Source of the DNA: Tethya wilhelma
Taxonomy: Eukaryota; Porifera; Demospongiae; Tethyida; Tethyidae
Length of the DNA: 64,000 nt
Direction of reading: 5' to 3'
NCBI GenBank assembly: GCA_964030475.1
Contig: CAXIPT010000002.1
Coordinates: forward strand, 3,288,454-3,352,453
Shown here: positions 1 through 11,771 of the stretch, piece after piece
Position numbering within the stretch: the first letter of the stretch is position 1
Layout of the letters: each line of letters opens with the position of its first letter
Program-made: the position numbers and the translations under genes
Notes under the pieces: model-generated
Told to the model about the DNA's origin: nothing
What the model saw: the letters and a program-made list of their open reading frames with translations, nothing else
Database searches by the model: none

Positions 1-168
1 CTCAATGTGAATACTTCATCGGGATCAACACTAACAGCAACAATAGCAAGTACCTCGATATCACTCTCATGGGGAAGGCTCTGGGATGGATTGCTGTTGG
101 CTTCACTAAAACAGCAAACATGGTATTACTAAATGGATACGCATGTACACTTTGCACATGCACTTGAG

Positions 169-216
<48 letters not shown>

Positions 217-1320
217 GATGCTGACGTTATCGGTTGCAATGTGTACCCTCAAGACAACATAACACTGATCGAGACCTGGAACCCAGCGGACTATCGATTC
301 AACTTCATGGACACCGTTGATGCCAAAGAGGTACAATTTGTGCTAATCCTTCACTATCTATTGTCAAACATAATATTATACTACTGGCTAGTTTTCTAAA
401 ACAACCACTTCTAATCAGCTTGTCTTGATAAAAAAAATTCATTTTTTATTGTCCTAAAAATAGATTTTGTGCTAAAAATAAGAGCTGTAGTTTGTTCAAG
501 TTACTAGAACAATTTTGTTGTCATTTGTTCTACAGAATGAACTTTGTCCTTTGGCAAACAAGCTCGAGAATGGTGTGATGACTTGCACGTAAGTTTTCGT
601 AACTACAAACTAACATGACATGAAGGCCTACTACATACAACAAGTTTCCCATGCATTTTAGTAGATAAAATAAATGGGCCAATTCCAAACCTGTGGGTGA
701 TTCCGATGTCGTAGTGCTAGCTAATTTCTCTACTATGAATGTTGTTCAGATTATGCTTTTCTTCAATATGCCTATTTCTTTTCTATAAACACTATTCGGC
801 TGTGACTTTTTTCCGAACCTACCAGATCTGCAGTTCAAGCTAAATCCCTCCACCTTACCTTATACACAAGCATGTGCCTCCATGACAATAGCTGTAGTAA
901 TGTTGCTATAATAATGTCAAAGTCGAAAATTTATTTTCAGTGTCAAGATGATAATTCTATATGGATGCATTACAGGTTCAGTCGTGCTATACAGTCTTCC
1001 TCTACAAGTGGCAACAAGTTCGACCTGGACAAGGAGTACTACCTGCTGTTTGGCAGAGGCAATCACACACAATGTAAGATGTTAAAATACTATACTCGAC
1101 TGAATTGTGCATAAATAATTATAGTTCTCAACAAACTTACACCTAAATGGTCGACTTATTAGCATTTCAAATTTTTGGGTTTCAATCTGCGTTAACAGCA
1201 TTCTCTTAGGAAGTGCTATGTGGGGGGGAGGTTAATTTTTGTAGGGTCTAATGAAATTCAGTCTTTCTGAATTTTAAACCATCATAATCTCTCTCACTAC
1301 ACACACGCACACACACACAT

Positions 1321-1352
<32 letters not shown>

Positions 1353-1851
1353 ACACACACAGATGACCCCAACGGTGGCTTCACCAACCACATGACTCCA
1401 CTACCCATGGTCAGCTCCAAGAAAGTCAACCCAGTCAGTGGTGAGGGAAACATCACAGGTACAGTGGACATCACTATCCTAGTGAAGCTCCACGGTGTGC
1501 TGATGATAGTGGCGTGGCCAATGACGGCAGGGATAGGAGTTTTTTTCTCCGCCTTTATGAAGCCAGCGTTACAAGGAGGAAAATGGTTTCAGGTATAAGA
1601 TAACATTAAATTTTGTAAAGTGTTAATTCAACTACGTACTGCATGACATTGTATGAATGTGTATAGATTTGTACTGACTTCGATATGTCTGTCTGTGACA
1701 CTCAGTGTGTATATCTTTGGCTGCTACAATGCTGCATGTGAACTTTATTATAGTAGCTCAGTGGTATGAGCATTTGACTTATAGAGTTCGATCTCAATTT
1801 TTTTTCATTGAATTTGTGTGTGTATACTATGTGTGTGTGTTTGTTTGTGTT

Positions 1852-1912
<61 letters not shown>

Positions 1913-3713
1913 CACTATCTCATACGCTCACTCCTGAAACTTGTACACGTGATTATTATGGTAAACTTCTCGACACACACCCTCAGGTTCATCGAGTCCT
2001 CATGGTCTTATCCTTGCTGATCGGTGCCGTGGGCTTTTCTTCAGTATTCGTAGCCCACAAGAACAAAAAGCCCCCGGGCTTAATTGGATTGACCCCGCCC
2101 AGCCATATGGTGCATTTTGTGATCGGGATTACTGTCATGACCTTTCACCTCGTGAACGCCATCATCCCCATCTTCCGATGCAAGAAGAAGGACAAGTTTC
2201 GATGGATCTACAATCTCATCCATGGGAGGATCATTGGCTACATACTGTTGACTCTTGCTTGTAAGTCGAATAATTTTGTTTGCAAATCATCTAGATCTAT
2301 AGGTTGTTTAAAGGTAATTGTATGAAAGCATACATGTAAAGAGTATTTTTGATTCTCTAAACCAGTTTTCAGTTCCATTTGCATAACTATATATAATTTT
2401 GTGAAAGGCAAATGTAGCTTGTAACCTGTGAACCATGCATGATAGTTTTTATAATTTTTAATCTTGAGCCTCAGAGGTACATGGTTTTTCAAGTTATATT
2501 AATGCACGCTCATTGTCATGCAACTCTTGAGCAAACAAATGATTTGCACACCTCTCGTACAATCCTTGTAAATTCATGCACTCCCCATTAATTCAGTGAC
2601 CAACTGTACCATTGGAGTGTTCATATACCTGAAGCCGTCTAGCCCCGCCTTTGCCATCTGTGTGGCCGTGTTCGGCAGTGGAATGTTCCTTTTTCTCCTC
2701 TACCACATCAACTACAACATCATCCCACTGATTGTGGACGGAAACGTTGAAGGTACGTAGGCTCGATCGTAAACCTGGCCCCTCCTGCATGCAATAAGCA
2801 TGGCAAGGAAAGCCTGGTTTATGAGGCTAGAAGGTATACATATTATACGTGAATTATTAGATTGTATACTATAGCCAGGTTGGCAATGTACATACTAACT
2901 GTAGTTTTTGTTTGAATTAAATTTTAGGCTCAATATAAATGCGTACATTTGCCCTAAAATAGACTGATGAGATCTAAACAATCCATTAGTAAGAAAAAAA
3001 GCACACAAAATAAACTCCTTTACATCTTGCTGAATCTATAATTTTGACTCTTTGTAACATGAATTTTCTTAAAATGCATGTTGCTAGTAAGTCGTTAAAA
3101 TTTGCATTATTTCCTTCATTAAATTTTATTCCTTATTCACATGTACACACACATACACACAGCTGAAGGGTATGCCATTCTCACGAGCACCAAGGAACAG
3201 ACGGCTTGCTCTTGCTTCGGTGTGGGAGACGAGGGTGACAGTCTCTCTGGGGGGATACAAGCCTCGCCCATCAGCAAACACAGTAGCATGTACGCATCAC
3301 AGAGGGTAAGAAAGAGCACCAGAGCTGCTATAACTATAGCAAAGCTTGAGATAATACAGAGTGAAATGATCATGTCACTTAGTTGAGTCGGCAAACATGT
3401 AACGTCAGCTCACATGATTAGGAATGCAGTTGTCAGTCTGAGACTTGATGATAATAATTATGTATGCTAACTTAATTCACTGATCGGCACAAGGTTTCTA
3501 TTACCTCGATCCTCTGCATAGATACGTATAAATGCCTCATTTTTGTTTTATTTATATCTTCAATCACTCCCGCTTTATGTGTTCATAATTATGAAATAAT
3601 TACACATGTAGAGTCACCAGCTGCGACTGTGGGCCACTCTTGTCATGATGCTGGTTGCTATCCTCCCTACAATGATAGCCGTCTGTGTATACATAGCAAC
3701 CAAACCCGAGTGA
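1..3713 (+). CDS. FRRS1: Ferric-chelate reductase 1-like (DOMON + cytochrome b561), 5' end outside window
   Basis: Nine exons are visible: 1-122, 214-330, 536-588, 976-1073, 1363-1592, 1987-2260, 2597-2752, 3163-3305 and 3612-3713. They give 430 in-frame residues plus a stop. The first four exons form most of a DOMON domain (GWIAVGFTKTANMFDAD, then a TFSRAIQ strand). The next three form a cytochrome b561 core with the expected heme-ligand histidines in LVKLHGVLM, QVHRVLM, HMVHFVIGI and NLIHGRIIGY. A soluble 50-residue tail with a Cys pair follows, then one more membrane helix ending TKPE. Proteins of this family pass electrons across membranes to reduce ferric iron or related acceptors. The signal peptide and first exon lie upstream of the window. 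Every intron position matches the next gene, so the two are tandem duplicates. The family call is firm; the electron acceptor is unknown. Confidence 0.88.
171..213. repeat. (CA)n microsatellite abutting a splice acceptor
   Basis: An uninterrupted CA run ends in the AG of the acceptor of the second visible exon of the first reductase gene. Confidence 0.9.
1298..1362. repeat. (CA)n microsatellite abutting a splice acceptor
   Basis: A CA-rich run ends in cacacacag directly before the exon starting at 1363. Confidence 0.9.
1750..1797 (+). repeat. tRNA-like (SINE-type) fragment in an intron
   Basis: The stretch has an A-box-like tagctcagtggtatgagc and a B-box-like gagttcgatct but no full cloverleaf. 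This fits a truncated tRNA-derived SINE rather than a tRNA gene. A related, longer stretch lies at 36861-36925. Confidence 0.4.
1816..1911. repeat. (GT)n microsatellite in an intron
   Basis: A nearly pure GT run of about 90 bases lies 75 bases upstream of the exon starting at 1987. Confidence 0.9.
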
Positions 3714-4202
3714 ACAGTGGGTGTATCTACGCTGGGCAAAGATAGCCTGACATTATCGGACAGTTTGTCAGCTATAGAGCACACAGCAATACACATGTAC
3801 ACATATACAATTGCAACAGGTTTTTGTGTGTGTTTCCTTGTAGAAAAAAAAGCAGTGTTTATTTTAAGTCTACCATTTTTATTGGCTCAACTTGTATTTT
3901 TATTCACACAATAGTTATTTTGTGCTTTTCAACTTCTTTCTGTCTGTGTATTTAGTTAGCTAGCCATTTCTGAGTTGTGTTGCTTTGCAAGTGTGTTATT
4001 ATGTTAGATTATGTCACGCAAAGAAAACCACAAAGTGGATGCGCGCCTCATTTAATAGATTCATTTATTCATTAGTCCCTCACGCGCATGACTCACATGT
4101 GGCCTGAGCATGCATATTTCTATTTTCTGGCGCTTTGAAAGCTAGCCAGCTAGAGTCTTCTTCGTCTCTCTCTATCTCTCTGTCTCTCCTGCCACTCCAA
4201 CC

Positions 4203-5274
4203 ATGACTACCTCCTCACTGTTGCAGCAGCTGACCCTGACCACCGTGCTTCTGTTGACCTCTAGCTCTCTCTCGCTGAACGAAGGCACTGGAGGACCACT
4301 TCCTTGTCCTCCTGCTGTAAGTGTGTGTGTGTGTGTGTGTTTGTGTGTGTGTGTCGCTATCTAGCTCTATTGAGTTGATGCTAAGACTTAAAAGTAAGCT
4401 GTTGTGTTTTTTTGTGTGGTTTGTCATGTGATTCTCATCAAGAATAAATTAATATCCCATTGTTTTATGTAAAATAGCTCCCCTCTATATATGGACATTA
4501 TGTTAACACAGGAGCTTGCATGGTACTCAATAGTCTATCAAGCTAGACCCTCCTTCTCCATCAACAGTGTAGTTGTTGCTTGTGCCTGCATAGGTACTGA
4601 AAGCTCCAACTTTAGACAAAATACAATCTCTTTATGATGGGTTAAATGTCGCTATTTTGTAACAATTTTGGTACTCGATTTTTCTATGGTAAACACATGG
4701 AGAGCACGCTTTTTTGCCAACCAGTGGGGGGTGTCTCACATGTGAGAGGCTAGCGTAAATTAGGCAAAACGTTCTCACTGAATTTACGTATGATTATCTA
4801 CTCCTCGAAACTTCTTTCAAAACAGTTAAGTCCCGTCTGGCCCTTTCCTACAGTGTCACATGTTAAGTGCACACATGTACATGCTAGCCATGTGCACAGC
4901 CTTACATATGACATAGAAATGATATCATCCCAGTGGAAGCTGTATATTGCGTTGTCTATGGACTCCATAGAAATACTGTTTTTGTTTTCTTCCCTCTTTC
5001 TGAAGCTATATTGGAGTAAAGTTGTACACTCAGCAGTATTGTGGGGGTCAAATCCAGTATGAAAATGTACTTCCAATGTTGGTAATGAGGTTGCTGTTGT
5101 TGATTGAGACATGTACCTGAAGTTGTAGCTTTAACAATGGGATGGTTGTTGTTGTGTCTTGTTTTTGTTGTTAAGGAGAATTTTGTGAGTATCAACAGAA
5201 GATGGAACTGATGTTGTGTTGCTTGTTCTAATTGAAAGCATTTCTATATAAGCTCTCTCCTTTCTCTCTCTCTC

Positions 5275-5320
<46 letters not shown>

Positions 5321-5323
5321 NCT

Positions 5324-5358
<35 letters not shown>

Positions 5359-6891
5359 TCAAGTGAAGACACTGAATTTCGATTCACGATGCGTTTTCCC
5401 GAAGACTGCAACGAAACTGAATGTGAATATTTCATCGGAGTCAACACCAACAGCAATGACAAGAGATTCCTGGACATCACTCTGATGGGGAACGAGACGG
5501 GATGGATTGCCGTGGGATTCACCAAGACCCCCAGCATGGTAGGTGTGCGTTAGTGAGAGCTTGGTGGACTTAAGAGTGTACAAGCGCTTGCACTACATTC
5601 CAAAGTTAGCTATTTTGTCCCATAAGAAAAGTATTGCATGAATCTTATTATTACACTTCCGGCGGCATTCTCAAACCAGATGGATTGACTAGTATATAAG
5701 GTGTAGGAAGCTGGAAAAGCAATCAAAAGAACAGGGAGAATGAGTGCTTTCCAATGGTGTTTGAAATTTTGAAATCGGTTGGAAATTAAGAAAGTTATTT
5801 AATGTTTTCTACCAGTATTCTCAAACCAGTGCAATGCATGTCTTCTACTGATTGAAAATTTATACTAGATTACCATTAATATGATGTACTCTCTCCTCAC
5901 ACAGTTTGACGCTGACACAGTAGGTTGTAACATGTACCCTGATGGTATAAAGGTCATTGAATCTCACAACCCCGGTAGACCCATCAGGAACAACATACTG
6001 GATGAATCACAGGTACGATTGTAGTAACTTACAGCATAATGTGGTAATATTGTCTCCTACTCTGAAAGAGTTTAAAGTACATCTGTTTGTTTCGCTTTGT
6101 ATAGGATGATGTGTGTCCACATTCTACTGAGCACAAAGATGGGAGATTTGAATGCAGGTAACATTACAGTACAGCACAGGGCTTCCAAAGCAGACTTTTA
6201 GTGCTAACATGCTTACACACAATAAGTAAAAAGAACCTGGGAAAGATGCTACCTTTTCCAATACCATAATATAGTGAGTAAATTTGGCGAGAATTAAATT
6301 TGGCAAATTGGCAAATTATTCTGCAAATCGCCAAATTTAAAAAGTGCTAATTATGCCAAAATGCGAATTTGCCAAATTTTAAGCCACCCCCAAATTTATC
6401 CTCTAACAAATTCTCTGGCTACAAAGAGCAAGTCTTGTGAGTTACAGTAGAGAGAATAGTAACAAAGCACATTTTGTATTACTACTGTATTGCTAAAATT
6501 ATTGAAGAGATTTTAATTTGATTGTGAAAGCCCAAATTATCAAATTTGATTAACCAGCTATAGATGGTGTGTATGTACTATTCTGAAATAATTAATGTAC
6601 AGATTAAGATGTTGGTTTTCAAATTGAGAAGCATTTGTAAGAATTTGTTTTCTCTCTTATAATTTTTGATCGTTTGCTGTTTTTGTTCTCTCAGGTTCAG
6701 TCGTGTCATTGAGCCTTCTTCAAAAGAAAGATTGAGATTTTCTCTCAACGAAGAGTTCCATCTGCTGATGGGGAAAGGACCTAAAGTACAGGGTAGGTTG
6801 TTACATTGTAAGGTTGATACTACCCTCGGGCAGTTTGGATCAAGCTTTGCGTGAGAGCTATGGTGTCTATATGCTACGTAAAAGTTGTGAT

Positions 6892-6972
<81 letters not shown>

Positions 6973-7954
6973 NNNNNNNNNNNNNNNNNNNNNNNNNNNN
7001 NNNNNNNNNNNNNNNNNNNNNNNNNNNNNNNNNNNNNNNNNNNNNNNNNNNNNNNNNNNNNNNNNNNNNNNNNNNNNNNNNNNNNNNNNNNNNNNNNNNN
7101 NNNNNNNNNNNNNNNNNNNNNNNNNNNNNNNNNNNNNNNNNNNNNNNNNNNNNNNNNNNNNNNNNNNNNNNNNNNNNNNNNNNNNNNNNNNNNNNNNNNN
7201 NNNNNNNNNNNNNNNNNNNNNNNNNNNNNNNNNNNNNNNNNNNNNNNNNNNNNNNNNNNNNNNNNNNNNNNNNNNNNNNNNNNNNNNNNNNNNNNNNNNN
7301 NNNNNNNNNNNNNNNNNNNNNNNNNNNNNNNNNNNNNNNNNNNNNNNNNNNNNNNNNNNNNNNNNNNNNNNNNNNNNNNNNNNNNNNNNNNNNNNNNNNN
7401 NNNNNNNNNNNNNNNNNNNNNNNNNNNNNNNNNNNNNNNNNNNNNNNNNNNNNNNNNNNNNNNNNNNNNNNNNNNNNNNNNNNNNNNNNNNNNNNNNNNN
7501 NNNNNNNNNNNNNNNNNNNNNNNNNNNNNNNNNNNNNNNNNNNNNNNNNNNNNNNNNNNNNNNNNNNNNNNNNNNNNNNNNNNNNNNNNNNNNNNNNNNN
7601 NNNNNNNNNNNNNNNNNNNNNNNNNNNNNNNNNNNNNNNNNNNNNNNNNNNNNNNNNNNNNNNNNNNNNNNNNNNNNNNNNNNNNNNNNNNNNNNNNNNN
7701 NNNNNNNNNNNNNNNNNNNNNNNNNNNNNNNNNNNNNNNNNNNNNNNNNNNNNNNNNNNNNNNNNNNNNNNNNNNNNNNNNNNNNNNNNNNNNNNNNNNN
7801 NNNNNNNNNNNNNNNNNNNNNNNNNNNNNNNNNNNNNNNNNNNNNNNNNNNNNNNNNNNNNNNNNNNNNNNNNNNNNNNNNNNNNNNNNNNNNNNNNNNN
7901 NNNNNNNNNNNNNNNNNNNNNNNNNNNNNNNNNNNNNNNNNNNNNNNNNNNNNN

Positions 7955-8050
<96 letters not shown>

Positions 8051-11014
8051 ACAACCTTGATGCAGGCTTCACCTTCCATTCAGCTGGTCCCCCTACAATA
8101 AGTGAGAGGAAATTCAACCCCTCTACAGATGGTGGTCCCATCAACTCCACCAGCACTGAGCTGAGGAAGGCCCTCATCAAGGTCCATGGTGTCCTCATGG
8201 TGGTAGCCTGGCCCATGATAGCAGGAGTGGGCGTGTTCTTCTCCGCCTTTATGAAGCCGGCTTTACAGAGTGGGGCGTGGTTTCAGGTGGGTGAGTTGGT
8301 GGAGTCAGACTGGATTATGATAAATATTGTAGATCGGGAAATTTGCATTTGTTTAATTTTTGCCAATTTGGTAAAGATCGCCATAATATTACGTTTTAAA
8401 TTTTCGCTACTCGCATCTGTGCCGAAATTTTTTTTAACCGCAAAAATTTCCCGCACCTTCTGTGCAGTACTTATATCTGGTAGTATTTTATATTGTGTTG
8501 CTAGTATAGAATCAATAATATTATGCTGTAAATGTCAACAAATCATCTCCATTTCGATACTTCACACACACACTTGCACACTCGATCACACACACATGTA
8601 CACACACACATACCCTCACAGCCTCACACCTTCACATACACATACTCACACATACATACCCTCACACCCTCACACCCCTCACACCCCTCACACACTCACA
8701 GGTACACCGTGCCTTCATGCTCACCTCTCTCTTCCTCGGCTCTCTCTCATTCGCCCTCATTTTCATTGCTCACAAAGACGCCGACATTCCTGGGATCATG
8801 AACTCCCTCTCCCCCGATAACCCTGTCCCCATGAGCCACTTTGTGATCGGGATAGCTGTCATGTTGTTGCATTTCGTGAATCCCATTATTGCTCTGTTTC
8901 GATGTAAACCGAATGGTAGATTCCGTTGGATTTTTAATCTCGTTCACGGAAAGTTTATCGGCTATTTTGTGTTGATACTAGCATGTAAGTGAACAGAGAT
9001 ATTGTAAGTGTGTTTAGTTCACTCAACTCTTAATTCTAGTCCACCAGAGGGTGGTAGGAGACCATTATGTTGTCAACAGAGATAGCCATGATGGCTTACA
9101 AGTTAGTTTGTAACTCAACTCTTAATTCTAGTCCACCAGAGGGTGGTAGGAGACCATTATGTTGTCACCAGAGATTAGGAGGGTTCTTTCCTTGACAATG
9201 TGTTAATTTTTACATTTTACTTATCTGGTTTGAGAATGCTAGTAGAAAAAAAATTGCATAACAATAGTATTATTCAAAATTTCAAGTATTGTTGGAAAGT
9301 ACTCGTGTTCTCTCGGTTCTTTTTATTGCTTTTCCAGCTTCCTACACCTTACCAGTCAAAGGTTAACTACATTTTGCCCCATAAGAAAAGTATTGGCATT
9401 ATTTCATTTCTGGCAGCATTCTCAAACCAGTTAGACTTTAGTCAAGGTCCACGTCCTTGTATGCACTAGCTATGAACTGTAGATTACGTTTAGTTTGGAT
9501 TTCATGATAATTTTATTATCTTATTTCTCTCCTTCTCTCCTTCTCTCTCTGCAGTGGTCAACATTTCTCTAGGTATCTTCATCCATGATGACTCCTCCTT
9601 CACCAACCCATCCTTCGGTCTCCATCTGGGAGTGAGTGGTGTGGGTGTACTGGTGTTCCTTGTCTGTCATCTCTACTTTAACATAGCACCTCGGTTCTTT
9701 GGGAAAAGTGAACTAGGTATAACATGATGATCATGATTAGTTGTGACATACCGTAAATCGTGAATATTTCGTAGTCGCTAAATTTTCGTAGTCGCTGCTG
9801 ACTACAAAAATTAAACGCACGAAAAATTGCAAAATAGTGGGTGGGGCTGCGTAACGTGGCGATCCTACAAAAATTATTCAACATGAAAATTTAATGTACG
9901 AAAAATTTTTAACACGAAAATTTCGCGATTTACGGTACATTGTATCTATGTGAACATTATGTTTTTGAAAACATATTCGTCCTCTGTGCATGTGGAAGCT
10001 ATCTTTACTGTATAGGTTTTTTTATATTGATGACCTATACCATATAACTATGCTAAGTTTATTGTGAACATACTGTAAGTGCCCAGAGGAGGTACGACAC
10101 GAGTGCGCCTTTGCTGAGCTGGCAATCGGGGTGCACGTGATCAACTCTCATTGTGAAGTATTGTGGTCACATGATTGGAATGTAATTAACAGACTTGCCA
10201 GCTCAGCAAAGGCGCACTCGTGTCGTACCTCCTCTGGTAAGTGTCTGTAGAATAATAATTATCATACTGTACAGTTTAAGGCACATTTTGCCCCTACAAA
10301 GTGTAATACTAGATAGGCACACTTTTTATGTGGTTTTGTTTGTTTATCTGTTCTTGTTTGTTTGTTTGTTTGTTTGTTTGTTTGTTGTTTGTTTGTTTAC
10401 AGAGGAGGAGTATGCTCTCTTGCCCAAGAAGCCATCCTCACCAACGTCTAGTTTCTGTCTCCCTGGAGACGATGATGCCAAGGGAATTCAAGACAGCCTG
10501 GGCCCTGGGGGACTGAGCCGGGTGAGTTATGACGAAATAGCTAACAACACCAGATGAGCTTGCATTTATATCTGAGTCAAGTACATTGTCATATGCATTA
10601 AAGGCCAACTGGTTTGAGAATGCCGCCGGGAGTGAAATGATGAGATTCATACAGTACTTTTCATATGAGACAAAATATATAACTTTTGACTGGTAAAGCA
10701 ATCAAAGAACAGGTAGCTAGAACAAGCGCTTTCCAATGGTGCTTGAAACTTTGAAATCGGTTAGATAGCAAAAATTTCAAAGTTATTCAATTTCTTTCTA
10801 CCAGCATTCGCATTCTCAAACCAGATGGACTTTAATATAGAAAACAACACAAGCTATGTATGAAATTAGACTCACTTGTACACATATCTATTACTCTACG
10901 TAGATCCACCTTCTCCTATGGTGTATCCTAGCCATAACTCTAATCATCCTGGTGCCTGCCATGATAGCAGAGTGTGTGTTCATAGCCATCACCACACCTG
11001 CCTCCGGTAACTAA
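4203..11014 (+). CDS. FRRS1: Ferric-chelate reductase 1-like (DOMON + cytochrome b561), complete
   Basis: Ten exons: 4203-4316, 5359-5538, 5905-6012, 6105-6157, 6695-6792, 8051-8286, 8702-8984, 9555-9716, 10403-10521 and 10904-11014 (1464 nt, 487 aa, all phases match). The chosen ATG opens a hydrophobic signal peptide (about residues 1-24). A DOMON domain follows (about 40-180, CEYFIGVNTNSND and GWIAVGFTKTPSMFDAD). The b561 helices carry histidines in IKVHGVLMVVAW, QVHRAFM, SHFVIGIAV and NLVHGKFIGY. An acidic cytosolic tail starting EEEYALLPKK and a last membrane helix end at ASGN. It is the tandem partner of the gene ending at 3713, with identical intron phases. Expected role: membrane electron transfer to ferric iron or a similar acceptor. 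The intron at 6793-8050 holds an assembly gap, but phases join without it. The reelin domain of vertebrate FRRS1 is absent here. Confidence 0.92.
4319..4354. repeat. (GT)n starting at a splice donor
   Basis: The donor gtaagt of the first exon runs straight into a GT microsatellite. Confidence 0.85.
5260..5355. repeat. (CT)n then (CA)n tract ending at a splice acceptor
   Basis: A CT run with a single N at 5321 changes to a CA run that ends in acatag before the exon at 5359. Confidence 0.9.
5660..5835. repeat. Interspersed element with GGTTTGAGAATGC-type ends
   Basis: The segment runs between two copies of cattctcaaaccag and contains a conserved core (ggaaaagcaatcaaaagaac, tttgaaatcggttgg). 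Related copies lie at 9340-9440, 10607-10830 and 36225-36350. The copy at 10607-10830 has the end word inverted on its left side, so it looks like a non-autonomous inverted-repeat element. Confidence 0.6.
6893..8050. repeat. (CT)n microsatellite containing an assembly gap
   Basis: About 80 bases of CT precede the gap and about 95 follow it. The right half ends in tctcag, which is the acceptor for the exon at 8051. Confidence 0.95.
6973..7954. other. Assembly gap (982 N)
   Basis: Unknown bases are flanked on both sides by pure CT repeat. The gap lies inside one intron of the reductase gene, and the reading frame joins across it without a missing exon. Confidence 0.98.
8560..8701. repeat. Degenerate CA/CTCACAC repeat ending at a splice acceptor
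   Basis: A CA-rich tract (cacaccctcacacccctcac type) runs directly into the acceptor for the exon at 8702. Confidence 0.8.
9021..9175. repeat. Direct duplication of about 63 bp, period 92
   Basis: The sequence beginning actcaactcttaattctag occurs at 9021 and again at 9113 with one or two differences, separated by a short unique spacer, within an intron. Confidence 0.85.
9749..9937. mobile_element. Tc1/mariner-type MITE (TA-flanked, CCGTAAATCG ends)
   Basis: The element starts TACCGTAAATCG and ends CGATTTACGGTA as inverted ends flanked by TA, in an intron. The core has repeated ACGAAAATT words. A left-truncated relative lies at 17976-18110. Confidence 0.75.
10083..10237. mobile_element. Foldback element with perfect 43-bp inverted arms
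   Basis: Bases 10083-10125 are the exact reverse complement of 10195-10237. A 69-base loop separates the arms. TAAGTG at 10076-10081 recurs at 10238-10243, a likely target-site duplication. The element lies inside an intron of the reductase gene. Confidence 0.85.
10335..10400. repeat. (GTTT)n repeat ending at a splice acceptor
   Basis: Tandem gttt units lead into tttacag before the exon at 10403. Confidence 0.85.
10607..10830. mobile_element. Inverted-repeat element, CTGGTTTGAGAATGC ends
   Basis: It begins ctggtttgagaatgc and ends gcattctcaaaccag, inverted ends about 15 bp long, within the last intron of the reductase gene. The inner sequence matches the repeat at 5660-5835. Confidence 0.65.
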
Positions 11015-11771
11015 TGGCAACATCCTACCCTCCAGTCAGTCTCTTAGACTGTGTGTACTGCATATAGTATTTTTATACTTGACTCGGCAGATCTTATAAA
11101 GTTTGTAACTATTTTAAATTATTTAACATTATCACAATTTTGTTTTTACGGCCTGTACACTTGCCATGCAGTGTATGTGGATGTGTGCAGCCTGGTTTTG
11201 TACACTCGTTCATGCACACAATAATAAAAATTAATATTATTATTAGTTATATTATTATTATCATTTTCACAGGAGTTTTGTTATTATTGTTTTAGATTTA
11301 ACTGATTATGAGTGTTTCAAGTCTTACGTCTAGTAAAGTTTAATAATAATTATTTATTATGTTATCAATAGCGCTAGAGCATGAGATACATGTATATAGT
11401 GTACGTATAATTGTCGATTGGTGGCGCGTGCACCTTTTTAGGTCTTATTGTGATATAACTATAGCTAGGTCATAATATGTGCATGCGCATCAAGTTATAT
11501 GAATCGTCAAATTTAACATGCATTAATTTTTAAATTAATTTTGTAACATAATTATGAAGAAGCATGCATACGTATCTAAAAACACAAGCTATATAGAAAC
11601 AGCCGAATACAACTTTTGAGAACTGATAAAATTAATTGTGATAATATACAAATTTTAACAAAAATAAAGATTTTAAGGTTATGATAATAATTAAATTTTA
11701 TCGATAAAGGTCAACTGTAAAAATTAATAAACTCTATTAAAAAAAGGAAATATATACATGCCCTATGATTG
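11015..11771. other. AT-rich spacer between convergent genes
   Basis: About 750 bases separate the stop of the + strand reductase from the stop of the - strand GTPase. The spacer should hold both 3' UTRs. I see only AT-rich, low-complexity sequence and no coding potential. Confidence 0.7.

Noticed and set aside
4790..5195. Overlapping open frames on both strands in the first reductase intron
   Set aside because: No known motif, no splice support, low-complexity composition; intron sequence.
6814..8820. Long open frames of Ser-Leu or Glu-Arg repeats across the gap
   Set aside because: They are translations of CT/GA microsatellite and unknown bases; the real coding exons around them belong to the reductase gene.
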